DNA of 64,000 bases from contig JAADKB010000002.1 of NCBI GenBank assembly GCA_009982845.1, positions 1,674,001 to 1,738,000 of the forward strand, in the 5' to 3' direction. The DNA is from Delphinella strobiligena. Taxonomy: Eukaryota > Ascomycota > Dothideomycetes > Dothideales > Dothioraceae. The notes beneath the pieces are model-generated. The model did not search any database. It worked only from the letters and a program-made list of their open reading frames with translations, and had not been told where the DNA came from. Position numbers and translations under genes: made by a program. Shown one piece after another: positions 44,720 through 56,120 of the stretch; the stretch's first letter is position 1, and every line of letters starts with the position of its first letter.

Positions 44720-46690
44720 GTACGGTGACGCTGCCGAGACGGGCGGGCGCACAGGGCTAATTCCAGTTAGAACCTGACCTGCATGAGGCAGCGCTGGAAG
44801 TAATACCTGCGAACAGTTGGCAAGACAAACGCTTGGTTAAAAGACCAGTGGTGCGAAGTATGAAGGAGTAACAGGAAGCATCGTTTTCATTCATACAGCT
44901 GAAGTGCACTTCCTCTTGTCACTATTGGGCAAATGACCGTCCAATAAGAGTAATTCGAAAACCGGGTTTTATGCAAGTCTCGTTGGCAATCGGACCAGTC
45001 CATGCGGCCAAATCGGCATAGCGCCGCGATGTACATTAGAAGACGCGCGCTCTGCCATATGACCGCAGTGATAGATTGCAAACCAAAGGCTATAAACAAC
45101 ATGAAGGGACGATGCGTAGAGTAGAAGCAGCGACGCAACCGTTTCAAGAGACAGCTGTTCCTAGCTCTTTTTTCTCTAACAATAATGAACGTACATTATG
45201 CAGGGTCTTGCTAAACACCGATAGGCCTTATAGTGCTGATCGAACCTATGCACGAAATTAGGTAGCTTACATGCAGCTAGGAGCCCCCTCTTCTTGATAT
45301 TGATTCGATGTTCGATGAGTATCTAAAATCCGCTGACCAGATGGCCGACGACTGCTAGCTGCTAGCCAATGATGGCGCCTTGCAACAGAAGCATGAAAGA
45401 CACATTCCTGAACTTCCATCAGCTTCAGCCATGCCGTGTCAGAATGATGGCAAAGCAAATCTTCTGCAATCATCAAAGATGCCTTGACGATTGCGATAAT
45501 TCAGGGGTTGCACACATCGCACTTATCGATGATGCAGAACTCTTGGTGGGTTGGGTACTCTGGGTAATCTTGCAGGCTTCTATACTGTTGAGATGCCTAG
45601 GAAATATATTTTGGGATGCCTTGGATGTCCCTGCAGGACCTGCATGACGATACAACGCTCGTAAAGAAGGAATGAGCACTGAATAAGCTTTGAGACCGAC
45701 CAGACCCGAGCTCACTAGACTCAGTCAAACACCGAGTAGCTGGAATCTGGCAACTGCAGTGCCAGGCCGTATGCATCTGCCCGGGTTCGTCCGTTATCAT
45801 GGTCCTTGCAGAACTGCATTGCGTGAGGCAAAACCCAGCATCTCGATACGGTCTTGCAGAGTTCAAGGCGGTCAGGATCGGCGATATTGTCAAGTCTCTT
45901 CTTTTTGCGCTAGACCTGGCTGGCTAGGTGAAGAGGATCGAACATCTAGCCGGATGGCCAAAATGCTAGCCAATATTCTAGCATCCATCATATATCGGCA
46001 ACCAAACTCCTTGGGTGTGGTTTCTGGGATGCCGTCCAGGCGGTCCACACAGGGCAGCTCAAGTGCAACGCCAAGCTCGGCTTGTGCCTGCCTGCCTGTC
46101 TGCAGTAAGATACCTGCCTGAATTCGATTTCTGTCTAGGCACACACCACAACGACCTCCTCTTCCTGTTTGACCCACAACTTATCAAGTTCATTGAGCGT
46201 GAGTACACCATGCCAGATCGTAGCATGTAACCTTATGCGTAGGCTTCTCGCGTAGGTCACACAGGACCGCCTCGGACCCACGCCGCAATTGGTGGCGGCC
46301 ACGAGGCATAGCGTTGAAAAGGTGGTATGGATACCTTTTTTCGTTGAATGGTTACACGGGCTGGCTGTCACGTAGCCGCCGGGTGGCCGCGTGTTGCAAA
46401 TATCTGCTGTCTAAGTCAAGAAGCCTTCTCCAGCACGTCAGCTACAAAACTGTTCTGCCTGAATTGGGAGCTCGAGGAAGCACAAGACGCAACTAGCAGT
46501 CCTCGAGCATTGCCGCTTTTCATCCTGCTGGTTGCGAGCCTGCTGAGTATTGCGTCCCTAGTAGCAAAGCATAGACCTTTTCGAAAATATGGATGTGCCT
46601 ACGGGTGCTTCAGTCTAGAGCTCTACGGGAAGTACAAGCCTCACACAGCATTCCAAGTGTGATGTTCGAAGTCAGCTCACGCAATAGAAC
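44720..46690. other. 2 kb gene-poor region
   Basis: No supported gene. The first part is upstream of the Zn2Cys6-like gene and might hide a short first exon. Frames at 45600-46180 are open on both strands without motifs. Confidence 0.4.
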
Positions 46691-47165
46691 TTCATATAAA
46701 AACCCAGGTTTTGCCCTCTTCTCTTTCGATAATAACCTTGCTACCTTCAGTTCATACCACAATCTCCTCGTCAAATTTGTGGCTTCAATATAACCAGGCA
46801 CGCCTAAATCAACAATCCGTCCTTTAACAACATGATTTCTCACACTCTGACCTACAACATGAAGAACGGCGTAGACGACGGGAACGGTTCGGTGCAGCCC
46901 AAGCCTCTCAAGCCACCTCGTCGAAGCCCAAGAGTCAATGGCAACAATGCGGTACCAAGCAGCAGAGGTCTGGGATGTGGCATCTACAAGAGGATCTCCT
47001 GATGCAAATAATTTTCGCTCTCTTGGGTCAGGGTATGTCCAACATCTTTCTCGCTTCAGTCTCGATATTCTTAGTGAAACGGTCCTGGCCTTGACACTGA
47101 CTCGCATGCAGGCTGGAAGCATAAAGTCTACATCCTTGTCAGCCAACATCATATATCACTCAACA
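46691..47165 (+). other. Promoter-like signals and a candidate small spliced gene
   Basis: TATAAAAA at 46695-46702, a CT-rich start zone (about 46718) and an A/C-rich leader precede an ATG at 46832 that opens 56 codons (to 47002; MISHTLTYN..., basic, ending GIYKRIS). A well-formed 79-base intron (47033-47111: GTATGT donor, CTGAC branch, GCATGCAG acceptor) follows. The frame that crosses this intron most sensibly (MWHLQEDLLMQIIFALLGQG joined to WKHKVYILVS) is not the frame of the ATG. So the signals suggest transcription, but the coding frame is unresolved. No homologue recognised. Confidence 0.25.
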
Positions 47166-48424
47166 TGACGTAAATCTTTTTTGAATTATTGTTTGAGCAC
47201 TGCTGCGTTGCTGAACACGACGGGCTTATGACAGCGCACAACGGTTCAACGAAGACTGAGCAAGACACGAGGCAACACTGCAGGGGTAGAGGTGGCCTCT
47301 GTGCTTACGGTAATCATCGGAGTACAAGGAAAAAGCGGGCGTTATAAACATTATTTGCTGGACACGGGTCGAGAGTACAGACCAATTCGCTGGTCTGGAG
47401 CTCGCTTGACTTTTGGTATCACTATCACTGACTCCCAGTCGATCCTTATGCAATCAATCATTCTGTGCATCCGTTTCTCGTTCGTTCATCATTGACTTAG
47501 CCTTTCATCTACCTTATGCTTCGGTACGTGATTCGTGATAAGTGATTAGGTAAGTTCTGATGAGAACACAGTGTGACGTGGAAGGGGTCCTCTCAGGCAC
47601 GAAATTCGCACAACGTCTGTCAGTGCTACCTAGGGTACATATCTTCTGTCACCGATCGTGGACAATTGTGGATTAACGAATCGCCGATCCAGGCCCACAC
47701 GGTTTACATTAATGACTACTTGGAAAACTACATTGACAACGAAAGTCGACTTGCTTGCTCGGGCACGTAACTGAAAGTCGATTGCCAGAAAAGCGGCACG
47801 ATCTGGTAACGATACGAGACTCGTGTTTCGTGCTCACCTCACAACTAGCACTGCCTTTGTATGAGCCGCGAAGTCACGCCCAAAGTTGCGAAAGGACGAG
47901 CTGCCTAGCGCAATGCAGACACGAGCAAGCATTTGAACGAAGCACTTGATCGGTGTTCATCAAGCAATGGTTCGGACCGGCTATACAGGACCTCGCAGAC
48001 ACTGGCATCGTTGTGTCGTACGGATCAGTCAATGTTAGTCAAGGAAAACACGAGATGCAGTCTCAAAGGCAATATTCAATTGACTGCGAAAGAGACGAGT
48101 TGCATCGAGGATGGAAATTGTTGAGACATTTAAGCGGGCTGCGGTGAAGATGCTAGACATGTTGTGCACTTGTTCGGCCTCGGTCCCGATTGGGGGGAGT
48201 GGATCCCGAGTTTCAGCACATGCGAGGACGGGCTTAGCCGTTGAGATGTGGTGGCATTCGGATGCTGTGCTTGGGCGCGAGAGGCGTCTTTGTGGGCAGA
48301 AGAATGTAAGAGTAGCGACTGAAAACAACAATGGATTTCAGAGTGTGAATAGGACCCGAACGCCTGGACGCCGTCCATGGTTGTATGCGTATTTGTACAG
48401 AAAGAGACAATTTTAGCGTGAGGA
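47166..48424. other. 1.3 kb intergenic, no gene seen
   Basis: Short frames only, without motifs. The end nearest 48424 should be 3' flank of the ribosomal-protein gene. Confidence 0.4.
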
Positions 48425-48912
48425 TCATCCTCTACGAACAACCTTGTTCAAGCGTCTTGCTGTTGTGATCTAACATGATAGTGAGTATTGGGCACGAGAG
48501 CAAAGTTTGCATTATCTGGTAGGCGAAGACTGACCTGTGAACGAGTGTTCTGACCACGCACGGGCAAGCCCATAGCATGCCGCCTTCCTCTATATGTACC
48601 CATGTCCCTCAGTCTTTTGATGTTGTCTTGCAATGTCCTCCGCAAATCGTTCTCTATCTTCATGGTTGAGAGTTCTCCGGCTATGTCGTTCACTTGCTTG
48701 TCTCCGAGAGTACCGATTCTCGCCGTGGGGTGGATGTGGAAGCGAGCCATCAGGCGCTGAGAGATCTGGGGACCGATGCCGTAGAAGCTCTCAAGAGCCT
48801 TCTTGACGAGGCGCGACTCGGGGAAGTTGACACCGAAGACGAACTGGTGGACGACTTAGTACCGGTGTTGACTGAGCATGGCATGTTGAAATGGTAGCGA
48901 GCTTACCACCAT
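48425..48912 (-). CDS. SWS2: Mitochondrial small-subunit ribosomal protein uS13m (Sws2)
   Basis: Exons 48912-48907, 48843-48535 and 48469-48425 (119 aa). The first exon holds only two codons (Met-Val). The second intron ends at TTAG and joins NTRSQ to ITTARRLNKVVRRG, giving the usual basic C-terminus. Diagnostic blocks: FGVNFPESRLVKKALESFYGIGPQ (N-terminal H2TH region), ARFHIHP, KIENDLRR and GTYRGRRHAMGLPVRGQ, the universal S13 signature. Known role: head of the mitochondrial small subunit, contacting the large subunit. Without the last splice the frame would add a nonhomologous tail. Divergent from the cyclophilin gene. Confidence 0.92.
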
Positions 48913-49336
48913 GATAAAGGTTTGCGCTAATGTGTTGTAAGAAAAACTTATTTATTGGAGTTCGAGAAGAGCGCGAGCAGTCGCGAGTGATGGAGGCGAC
49001 GGTGAGGGTAAGGTAGTTGTGATTGACAATAATGTAAATCTGTACGAGTATGGCGGCTTTGGACAATCCATTCTCAAAGTCCGGCGTCGTCGACGCTGTA
49101 CCTTCCATCTTTGATTATTGTGGGGATCAAAAGTCTTGGCAGGTGATCCGCGGTCGACGTGATTTGGCCGAGTCTCCACGCGTAAAGGTCAAGGTGTACT
49201 CGTAGTGGCTAAGGTGGCTCCCGGCCGAGGGTCCATCCGGTCCATCCAGTCGTTGGTACCTCGTACTCTCTCCTTGCTCCTCACCATCCTCTTTATCCTC
49301 TTTATCACGGTCAATTGCACTGTATAAGGATTAGTC
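48913..49336. promoter_or_regulatory. Shared promoter region, uS13m and cyclophilin
   Basis: 424 bases between divergent starts. A tandem CGGTCCATCCGGTCCATCC-like repeat lies at about 49225-49245. No gene seen. Confidence 0.35.
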
Positions 49337-50572
49337 ATGGCCAACATGCTGAAATATCTCGTTTCCCTTGTCGTCGTTCTGACCTTCTCGTTCGTCTACT
49401 TTGCTCAGACGTCCGAGGCGGCCAAGGGCCCCAAGATCACTCACAAGGTACGAGTACTTTGCACATTACTCCAATGAAGACCATCTCGACATCCATGACT
49501 CACACAGAAGCAGGTCTACTTTGACATTGAGCATGGTGATGAGCCTCTCGGTCGCATTGTCATGGGCCTTTACGGCAAGACCGTCCCCAAGGTAGCTATG
49601 ATTCTTCCCCTCACAATATTGCCGTGGACCTCCATGCTGATATTTCGCAGACTGCCGAGAACTTCAGGTACAATCCAACTCACCTCTGACGCCAGTCCTT
49701 CATTAACCATCTGCAGGGCTCTTGCCACGGGCGAGAGCGGTTTCGGCTATGAAGGCTCCACCTTCCACCGTGTCATCAAGAGCTTCATGATCCAGGGTGG
49801 TGACTTCACCAAGGGCGATGGCACCGGCGGCAAGTCCATCTACGGCGCCAAGTTCCCCGACGAGAACTTCAAGCTCAAGCACAGCAAGAAGGGCCTGCTC
49901 AGTATGTCATGTCATTCCTGCCATCAACACAAGAGAAGGACGACCGGCCGGCTGCTTACACAATCTAGGCATGGCCAACTCTGGCAAGGACACCAACGGC
50001 AGTCAATTCTTCATCACCACCGTCATCACCTCCTGGCTCGATGGTCGTCATGTCGTCTTCGGCGAGGTTCTCGAGGGCTACGACGTTGTCGACAAGATCG
50101 AGAATGTGCCCAAGGGCGCTGGCGACAAGCCACAAAAGACGGTCAAGATTGCCAAGAGTGGCGAGCTCCCCGTCCCTGAAGAAGGTATTAGAGCAGAGCT
50201 CTGATCTACCCTGACAACAGTATGTATGTCATGGTGGATTGGTTTGCGCCTAATCCCGCGACAAGAGTCTGCTGACCCTGAGCAGAACTCCTTGGCTCGG
50301 CTGAACCTGTCTCCGATCTTAACGAAGATCCCGTGCCAGGCACTCCTGTAGCTGTAGACGTGCCCGCCAATGAGAAGGGTGATGAGCCTCTCCAGAACCA
50401 CCAGGAAGAGATCGAGGAGTCTCACGACGTCTCTGACAAGGAAGGACTTACCATCCTTCAGAAAATTGGTGCTTTGGCTGTCATTGTTATAGTGTGTGCT
50501 GTCTTTGTCAGAAGCACCGCCGGCGCCAGGGGCAGCAGCACTTCTGACGCTTATGAGAAAGTAGCCACTTAG
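49337..50572 (+). CDS. ER-type cyclophilin (peptidyl-prolyl isomerase B) with two possible last exons
   Basis: Common exons 49337-49447, 49514-49591, 49651-49667 (a 17-base micro-exon), 49717-49901 and 49969 onward. An N-terminal signal sequence (LKYLVSLVVVLTFSFVYFAQTSEA) precedes the cyclophilin domain: VYFDIEHGDEPLGRIVMGLYG, TAENFRALATGE, FHRVIKSFMIQGGDFTKGDGTGG, NTNGSQFFITTV with active-site residues present, and HVVFGEVLEGYDVVDKIE. Reading on gives a 208-aa soluble form ending GIRAEL with TGA at 50202-50204. Splicing from 50184 to 50286 (101-base intron, CTGAC branch, GAGCAG acceptor) instead gives 297 aa, with an acidic stretch and a C-terminal membrane helix (TILQKIGALAVIVIVCAVFV). Both frames are intact. 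Known role: protein folding in the secretory pathway. Confidence 0.9.
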
Positions 50573-51774
50573 ATTCCCGAATTCTCCTACGAGTAATCTC
50601 AATACCTTGGCGGCATCACTTCCTGACTTTTCCCCCTGAAAGCACCGCTTGTCTTCTTGACCTTTTGTGTATGGCTCTATTTATGCACTTCATGCAGCAC
50701 CCTAATTTGGAGCTGTAAGCCTGTTCCCAAAAAGGCCTTGGTTTTGCATTTCACTTTCACAGGTAGCCAATGAATCCCTCGTCTCCGCACATCAATGCTT
50801 TCCCTGGGACGCACTTTCCCTTCCAGTTGGGCCCTTTAGGCGTTACGGGCCCTCACCGGGCAAACCATTGCTCACCGGGCAAATTCTTGTACGTGCGGTA
50901 CAACAGCTACAGACTGCCGGTACGTGGACCGTTGGAAAACGACATGTTTGATGATCGAGAGGCGAGGCTATTAGCGTTGTTCACATGCATCTGCCGTAGC
51001 TTCTGGGAAGCAAGGCGGACTGAGGATCGCCTGATCTTCATTCAGAGTTAGACCATTCGTATGCGATCATGAGGTCGCATGGCGTGATGGGGACGTGTAG
51101 AGGATAAGGGGCACGAATACCCTCCATTCACACCATCTCTCCTTCTTTCCTTCAATCTCACGGCCTCCACCCTCGTGCACTGGCAACAACTCCGGCTATT
51201 GCATGCCTGACGGGATCTAGCGCGCCTGCTCGTTCGCAAAAGGACACTTTCCGTCGCACCGATTGCCTACTCGATTGTGGCACTGCTGGATGACAGTGCG
51301 TTCTGGTACATACACTGCTGCATAATGTCTCTCTGTGTCTGCCTAACGCGTTGAGGGCGGAAATCACATGTTTAGCCTCCTCCACGAATCCAATACGAAC
51401 GTGTAGCGCCTCCCGGTTGGCTCTTTTCACGTCGTAGTACCTCGAAAAGGAACGCTGCAGGGTCACTTCGGCGTCGAGGACTCCGCTGTTGTGACCAGAG
51501 AGCCCCTCCTTAAGGAGACATTGCTCGGCCTTAGTCAAAAGTCTCTGCCTTTTACCATACTCCATCCGTGTCCAGCCAACCCTGTGCGTGCTGCTTCAAC
51601 AGGGTCAAGTGTAGGCCCCTCGTCCTTTTCTCACTCTGTTTTCTGAGCTCTTGAATACTACCTCGCCCACTCATCCGCCTCTCCCCGTCCTCGCGATACA
51701 TTCTAAGTCCTCTATCTAATCGTTTCTTGATCTGCAAGTGTCGACTTTGCATCTCTCCTTACCTGAGGCCAAAC
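50573..51774. other. 1.2 kb intergenic, no supported gene
   Basis: A minus-strand frame at 51158-51752 is charged and partly protein-like (EAKHVISALNALGRHRE) but I could not join it into a credible gene. A plus-strand frame at 50770-51051 has no motif. Confidence 0.35.
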
Positions 51775-52119
51775 ATGTACCTCACTCCCTTTTACGAGAG
51801 CGATCGAGGCGACAGGGCGAGGATAGAGAAATATCCACAGGTACCAACACCGCTGCTGTGGAGTATTAGAGGTACGGTATCTGCCTCTCGGCTCGCTGTC
51901 GTTCCTGTTACTCGTTGCACTCTACATGCCAGCCACTTATGCTTATCACATCGCACTCCAGATGAGCCAAACCCCACCCAAGCAGTCTCTGCTTCTCGTT
52001 CCCCTGTTCCTCCGGCTACGACGGAAACAGAAGGTTATCTGGACTTCTTGCGGGATACACGTGCCGAGTTGGCTGCGGCGGCGTCGCGAGATGCTAGGCA
52101 TGGCGAGAGAGGGGCGTGA
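51775..52119 (+). CDS. Possible small hypothetical protein
   Basis: Candidate exons 51775-51871 and 51962-52119 (84 aa). Removing a 90-base intron (donor GTACGG, acceptor CTCCAG) keeps the frame. The result is a short polar protein: MYLTPFYESDRGDRARIEKYPQ, LLWSIRDEPNPTQ, a Ser/Pro stretch, then an Ala/Arg-rich helix EGYLDFLRDTRAELAAAASRD. The start is in a good A-rich context (CCAAACATG). I do not recognise it and know of no partner; the absence of a conserved domain keeps confidence low. Confidence 0.3.
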   Translation: MYLTPFYESDRGDRARIEKYPQVPTPLLWSIRGTVSASRLAVVPVTRCTLHASHLCLSHRTPDEPNPTQAVSASRSPVPPATTETEGYLDFLRDTRAELAAAASRDARHGERGA

Positions 52120-52997
52120 AAAGAAGGGCCAAAATCGAGCAACATTGTTGCTTTGCATATGAGTATTGATTGTCTGTTCTTGTCTTTGATAAAAGTCATG
52201 AAAGGAATGCTGTGATTACTACGACTTTGCGTACATGCTAGTTTGATTGAGAATGTCCGTATGCATTATCGTGCTTGGATATGTCCTGAAGCTGTTCAGA
52301 TGTAGGCTATGATGGCCCCTTGTTACCCTGCCCTCACACCATACCCCGTCACGCCTGTCCGTGTCCAGACCAGCTTAACGCCATGGTGGAAACGGGAAAA
52401 CGGTAGTGACTAAAGCGCTACAAGTCAGGATGAAAGAAATACTGCGAACGCCTTCTTGATTTCGTATCTGCCTTCTACGAATCCTTCTTTCGTTCTCTCG
52501 CGAGGTAACTATGCTCTTGATAATCACTAGCGCTGGCGCTATGTGGGTCATTGATATGCATCACCACGGCCGGCGGAAGGTATGTAGATGACTCGAATGG
52601 AAGCGCTATGGCCATGACGGCAATGATTCAGTAATGAAAAATGTGTCGTGCGAATGGTGATCCGTTGTATATGTTCTGGTATCACCGCGGCTGTGGGCAT
52701 GTAAAACTTCTGTTGTGAATTAGGTACAAGGAAAAGAAGCGTTGAATCACGCCAGCGTGGTCGGGATATAGGGAAGATGTATAGGGCGCGAGGTATCTCC
52801 TATACATATATGTCGATGCTCAGAGCAGAACAACGGTGCTGCTTCCCATGGATATCATCGAGGGTATGACCTGTGTTGCCATGCGAGGCAGAGGAACAGG
52901 GTAGTGTTTGATGCCTGAGCGAGTTGGTGAGGCTGACATTCGTGGAAGACTGATATCAAGGTCTTCACTGATGCAGCGGCGGACGTCTGTAAGGATC
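52120..52997. other. Intergenic, no gene seen
   Basis: This lies between two hypothetical genes whose 3' ends face each other. Nothing recognised. Confidence 0.4.
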
Positions 52998-53635
52998 TTA
53001 TGAATTTGACGAGCTCGTACAGAGCGCTTCGACCCGCGACATGGCAGAGAGCTTGGGCGAGGCAGTGGTCATCGCCGAGATGTGATCCTCTTCAGCATAA
53101 ATGTACTCTGGCTCAAAGTCGAAAGTGTCTTCGCAAAGAGTTTCGGTCTCTACGCCCGACACAACCCAGCTATTCGCTGGATGGGCGACAGATTCTCCTA
53201 CAAGAGTGTCATCGGTGAGATAGACTACGCAGCGTATCAGCCTAGGCGTGAGGGAGCCACTGTCTTTTCCTTACTGTGACGGGCTACCCGCGCTCTGACA
53301 TCCAAGAGATCATGGCGATGGTCCAGGAAGTCAGGGTTGCAGGAAGCCAGGGTGTTGCTCATGAAAGTACTGTTGCTGTCGTCAAAGTCAAGGGTCTGAG
53401 GAATGCTGCCCTCGTCAGGCATCAAACCCACCCAAGCGCCTATGTGCTTCAATGCATACGAGGCGGTTAGCAACGGCAAAGCTGGTGGGACAGATGTGTC
53501 TCCCGATCTGTTCATCTGTTTCCTGAAGGCAGAGCACTGCACCTTAGCGATGGTCTTCTTGACTCGATGCTTGGCACCTTGTTTCGTGGATGGTTTTGCA
53601 TTCGCCATACGGGTATCGACTGATATATCCGGCAT
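52998..53635 (-). CDS. Hypothetical protein, basic N-terminus and acidic C-terminus
   Basis: Exons 53635-53275 and 53224-52998 (195 aa). The 51-base intron (donor GTAAGG, branch CTGAT, acceptor GCGTAG) joins RVARH to YLTDDTLVGES in frame. This supports a real gene, since the second exon then stays open for 75 codons with acid-rich, coding-like content (EDTFDFEPEYIYAEEDH). The N-terminal third is basic (KQGAKHRVKKTIAKVQC), which could be a nuclear signal. No domain recognised. A further ATG-initiated extension to 53731 exists, but the 53635 ATG sits in a better A-rich leader. Confidence 0.5.
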
Positions 53636-56120
53636 ATTATCAATGTTATCGTTCAAGAACAACTTTACGGTCCGAATGATTGTGTATCTGCAACACGGGT
53701 AGTAAGGGCGGGCTTCGGTACTTGATAGCACCTTGACCGGTCAAGGTAGTGCCCAATCAGATATGTACGGAGATCGCTTCCTGGTGTGTGAAAGTCGTGG
53801 TCATCAGTCTGTCAACCTTGTGGTCTGCTTGTCAATGAATTTAGATAACACTTAATCATCAACGTATATCAGTGATAGTGGTATAGGGTCGACGGCGGGT
53901 CGTGAGTACGAATAGGAAAGGTGAAGAGAAGGAAAGCTTTTCGCGAGGCTTGACACTGCCCAGATGCCAGTCCTGCAAATGCCTAGTCATGGAAAGAAAG
54001 AAGAATGAATAGGCTAAGAGCCTTCAACGTGCGGCGCAGCATCACTCAGCTTCAGGAGCATGTTCGCAGAAGCTAAGACTCAGGCAGCCGTAGATCGATT
54101 CTGGCAACGTGAGCCCAGGCGAAGTCGCAGAGTCCCAAAGCAAGATTGACATCACACTGTTGCTTTATACAAGTTTATTGACACCCCTGCCTCAGCAGTG
54201 GTACACGCATGTCACAACTGTGCTTCCTGGCGCTCCCCGATGCTGGCTTCCACTGGCACGCCAATATTAAGCCTGATCAGCCCCTATGTGCCCTTATGGA
54301 AACCACACTACGAGGAAATTGAGCCACACAAACCACTCAGCCGGTATTCCTTTGCAGCAAGGCTAGATGCCTCGTTCTACTGGCCAAAAGAGGTCCAATG
54401 GTGGTCTGCATCGCCAATTGCTTTAAGGGGGGTTTTGTATTGATTCACCGACAGCCTTGGGAAGGACTTTGACCATGCCTTGCAACTTGTAATTCCCTTC
54501 ATTGCCAGTGTAATCGAAAAGACGGTATGAGTAGAGTTTCCTTATTCGTGTATGTAATATTGTTCATGAAGTCTAAGAATGATCGCCTCGAGCCGCTACG
54601 AGTCGGCTGATCAGATGCCCGATTGAGCGGTTAGGCGTAAGCCACTGCAGCGCCTTACTGCATCGATGCTCTAAACGATGTACTTTCCTTCGAAACCGAG
54701 GACTCAACAACAGAGGCGAAATCGAATTCTGCACGAGCAAAATGTGTGGCAGATACGAGCGTAAGCATAAGGTAGCATGTGCAATCGCCACCGGGCCTCA
54801 GAGCGGTCTCGTTCTTTTCTCATTGTTCTTCTACAGCTGACGGGCAAGGGCATTGTCATTGAGGCGTACGGCTAGGGACCGCCCGCATATGACAAGCTGA
54901 GACGTTGAGAGGATGGGAACAGGCCCGGCCATGTCAAAATTTACGCGGGTTTCGTGGCCCCGTCGAAAAATAGTTCAAAGCGATGAGCAGGACATCTCTG
55001 TGGGGTTCAAAATGATACAACAACAAACGACGATGACCCCAGTGCAGCAGCTAGTAGAAGGTCAGCAATTGATCATTGCATTTACTGTACCGTACGCGGC
55101 AGTCTGCTCTCTGCGAGCCCGCACGCATTCACTACCTTGTAAATGATGCGGATTTCCGAGCACGTTGTTGGTGTTGTCCATGACCGAGACCGTATTCAGC
55201 ATATCGTCTCGAGCTCGTGATAATAGGGGCAACTTCTCTCAGACATCGACTCACAAGTGCTCAATAAGGAACGACGGACAATTATTTGCTGAACCACTAT
55301 CGGAACTTGGCGATTTCTCAGGGGCCACAGCACAACGAAGACGGGAGTTCTGCGAGCGTGAGGCATCGCTGGAGCACCTGCATCGCTGGAGCACCTGCAT
55401 CACTGGAGCCTAATCGGCATGCAGTCCAGGTCTTGGCAGATGGTTCCGCTCGGCAAACTATCGACCACAGGACTATTGTCACCGATAAATGACTGCTCGA
55501 TAACCACAGCTTTTCAGAAAGAGACACAGGGCATAGTCATGGCCAACTCACTGCATGATAGCTATGCAGTGAGCATACTGCCGTCACTCATAATCTTCTG
55601 GACATGTTCTTCAGCCTCTCTCTTCTTGATGGGGTTGCTAGCGCTTCGAAGTCTACTTTGGGCAGTGGTGTCCAATTTAGTGGTGGTCCGAGCTCACAGT
55701 GGGATTTTGCAAAAAGGTGAGGCCGAATGACCCTTTGGAGCAAAGGCGGTGAACTGCATCTTGGCAACACGGGTGGCGCTTCAGAGAAAATCGACAATCT
55801 TCAGTCGCAGGAAGGTGCACATGCCTGACGCTCTTCCACATCCTCCACAACCACTTTTTCCACGAAACAATCACAGGACTTTTATTTGGCATTCGTTGGA
55901 GTTCGTTGGCATTTTCCAGCGCGCTCAGTCTTAGGGGAAAATAAGGAATTTTCTCACTCATAGGCCGATACCCACGTAATCAAAGGGCTTGATTGTTGAG
56001 ACCAACTCACGTCTTCTCACACGATTCCAGCAGAAGCTTCTTCACTCTACATTACATATCTACACATTCACAGCTTACGAGTCTTACATCAACAAGCCAC
56101 CAATCCGTATTCACTTCATC
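53636..56120. other. 2.5 kb gene-poor region ending in the DED1 leader
   Basis: No supported gene. A small direct repeat of about 15 bases (CGCTGGAGCACCTGCAT) occurs twice at about 55368-55398. The last 150 bases are an A/C/T-rich leader expected of a highly expressed gene. Confidence 0.4.

Noticed and set aside
51048..51752. Charged minus-strand frames that might be a gene
   Set aside because: I could not join them with sound splice sites. The proposed start would lie 22 bases from the start of a divergent candidate, and no family is recognised.
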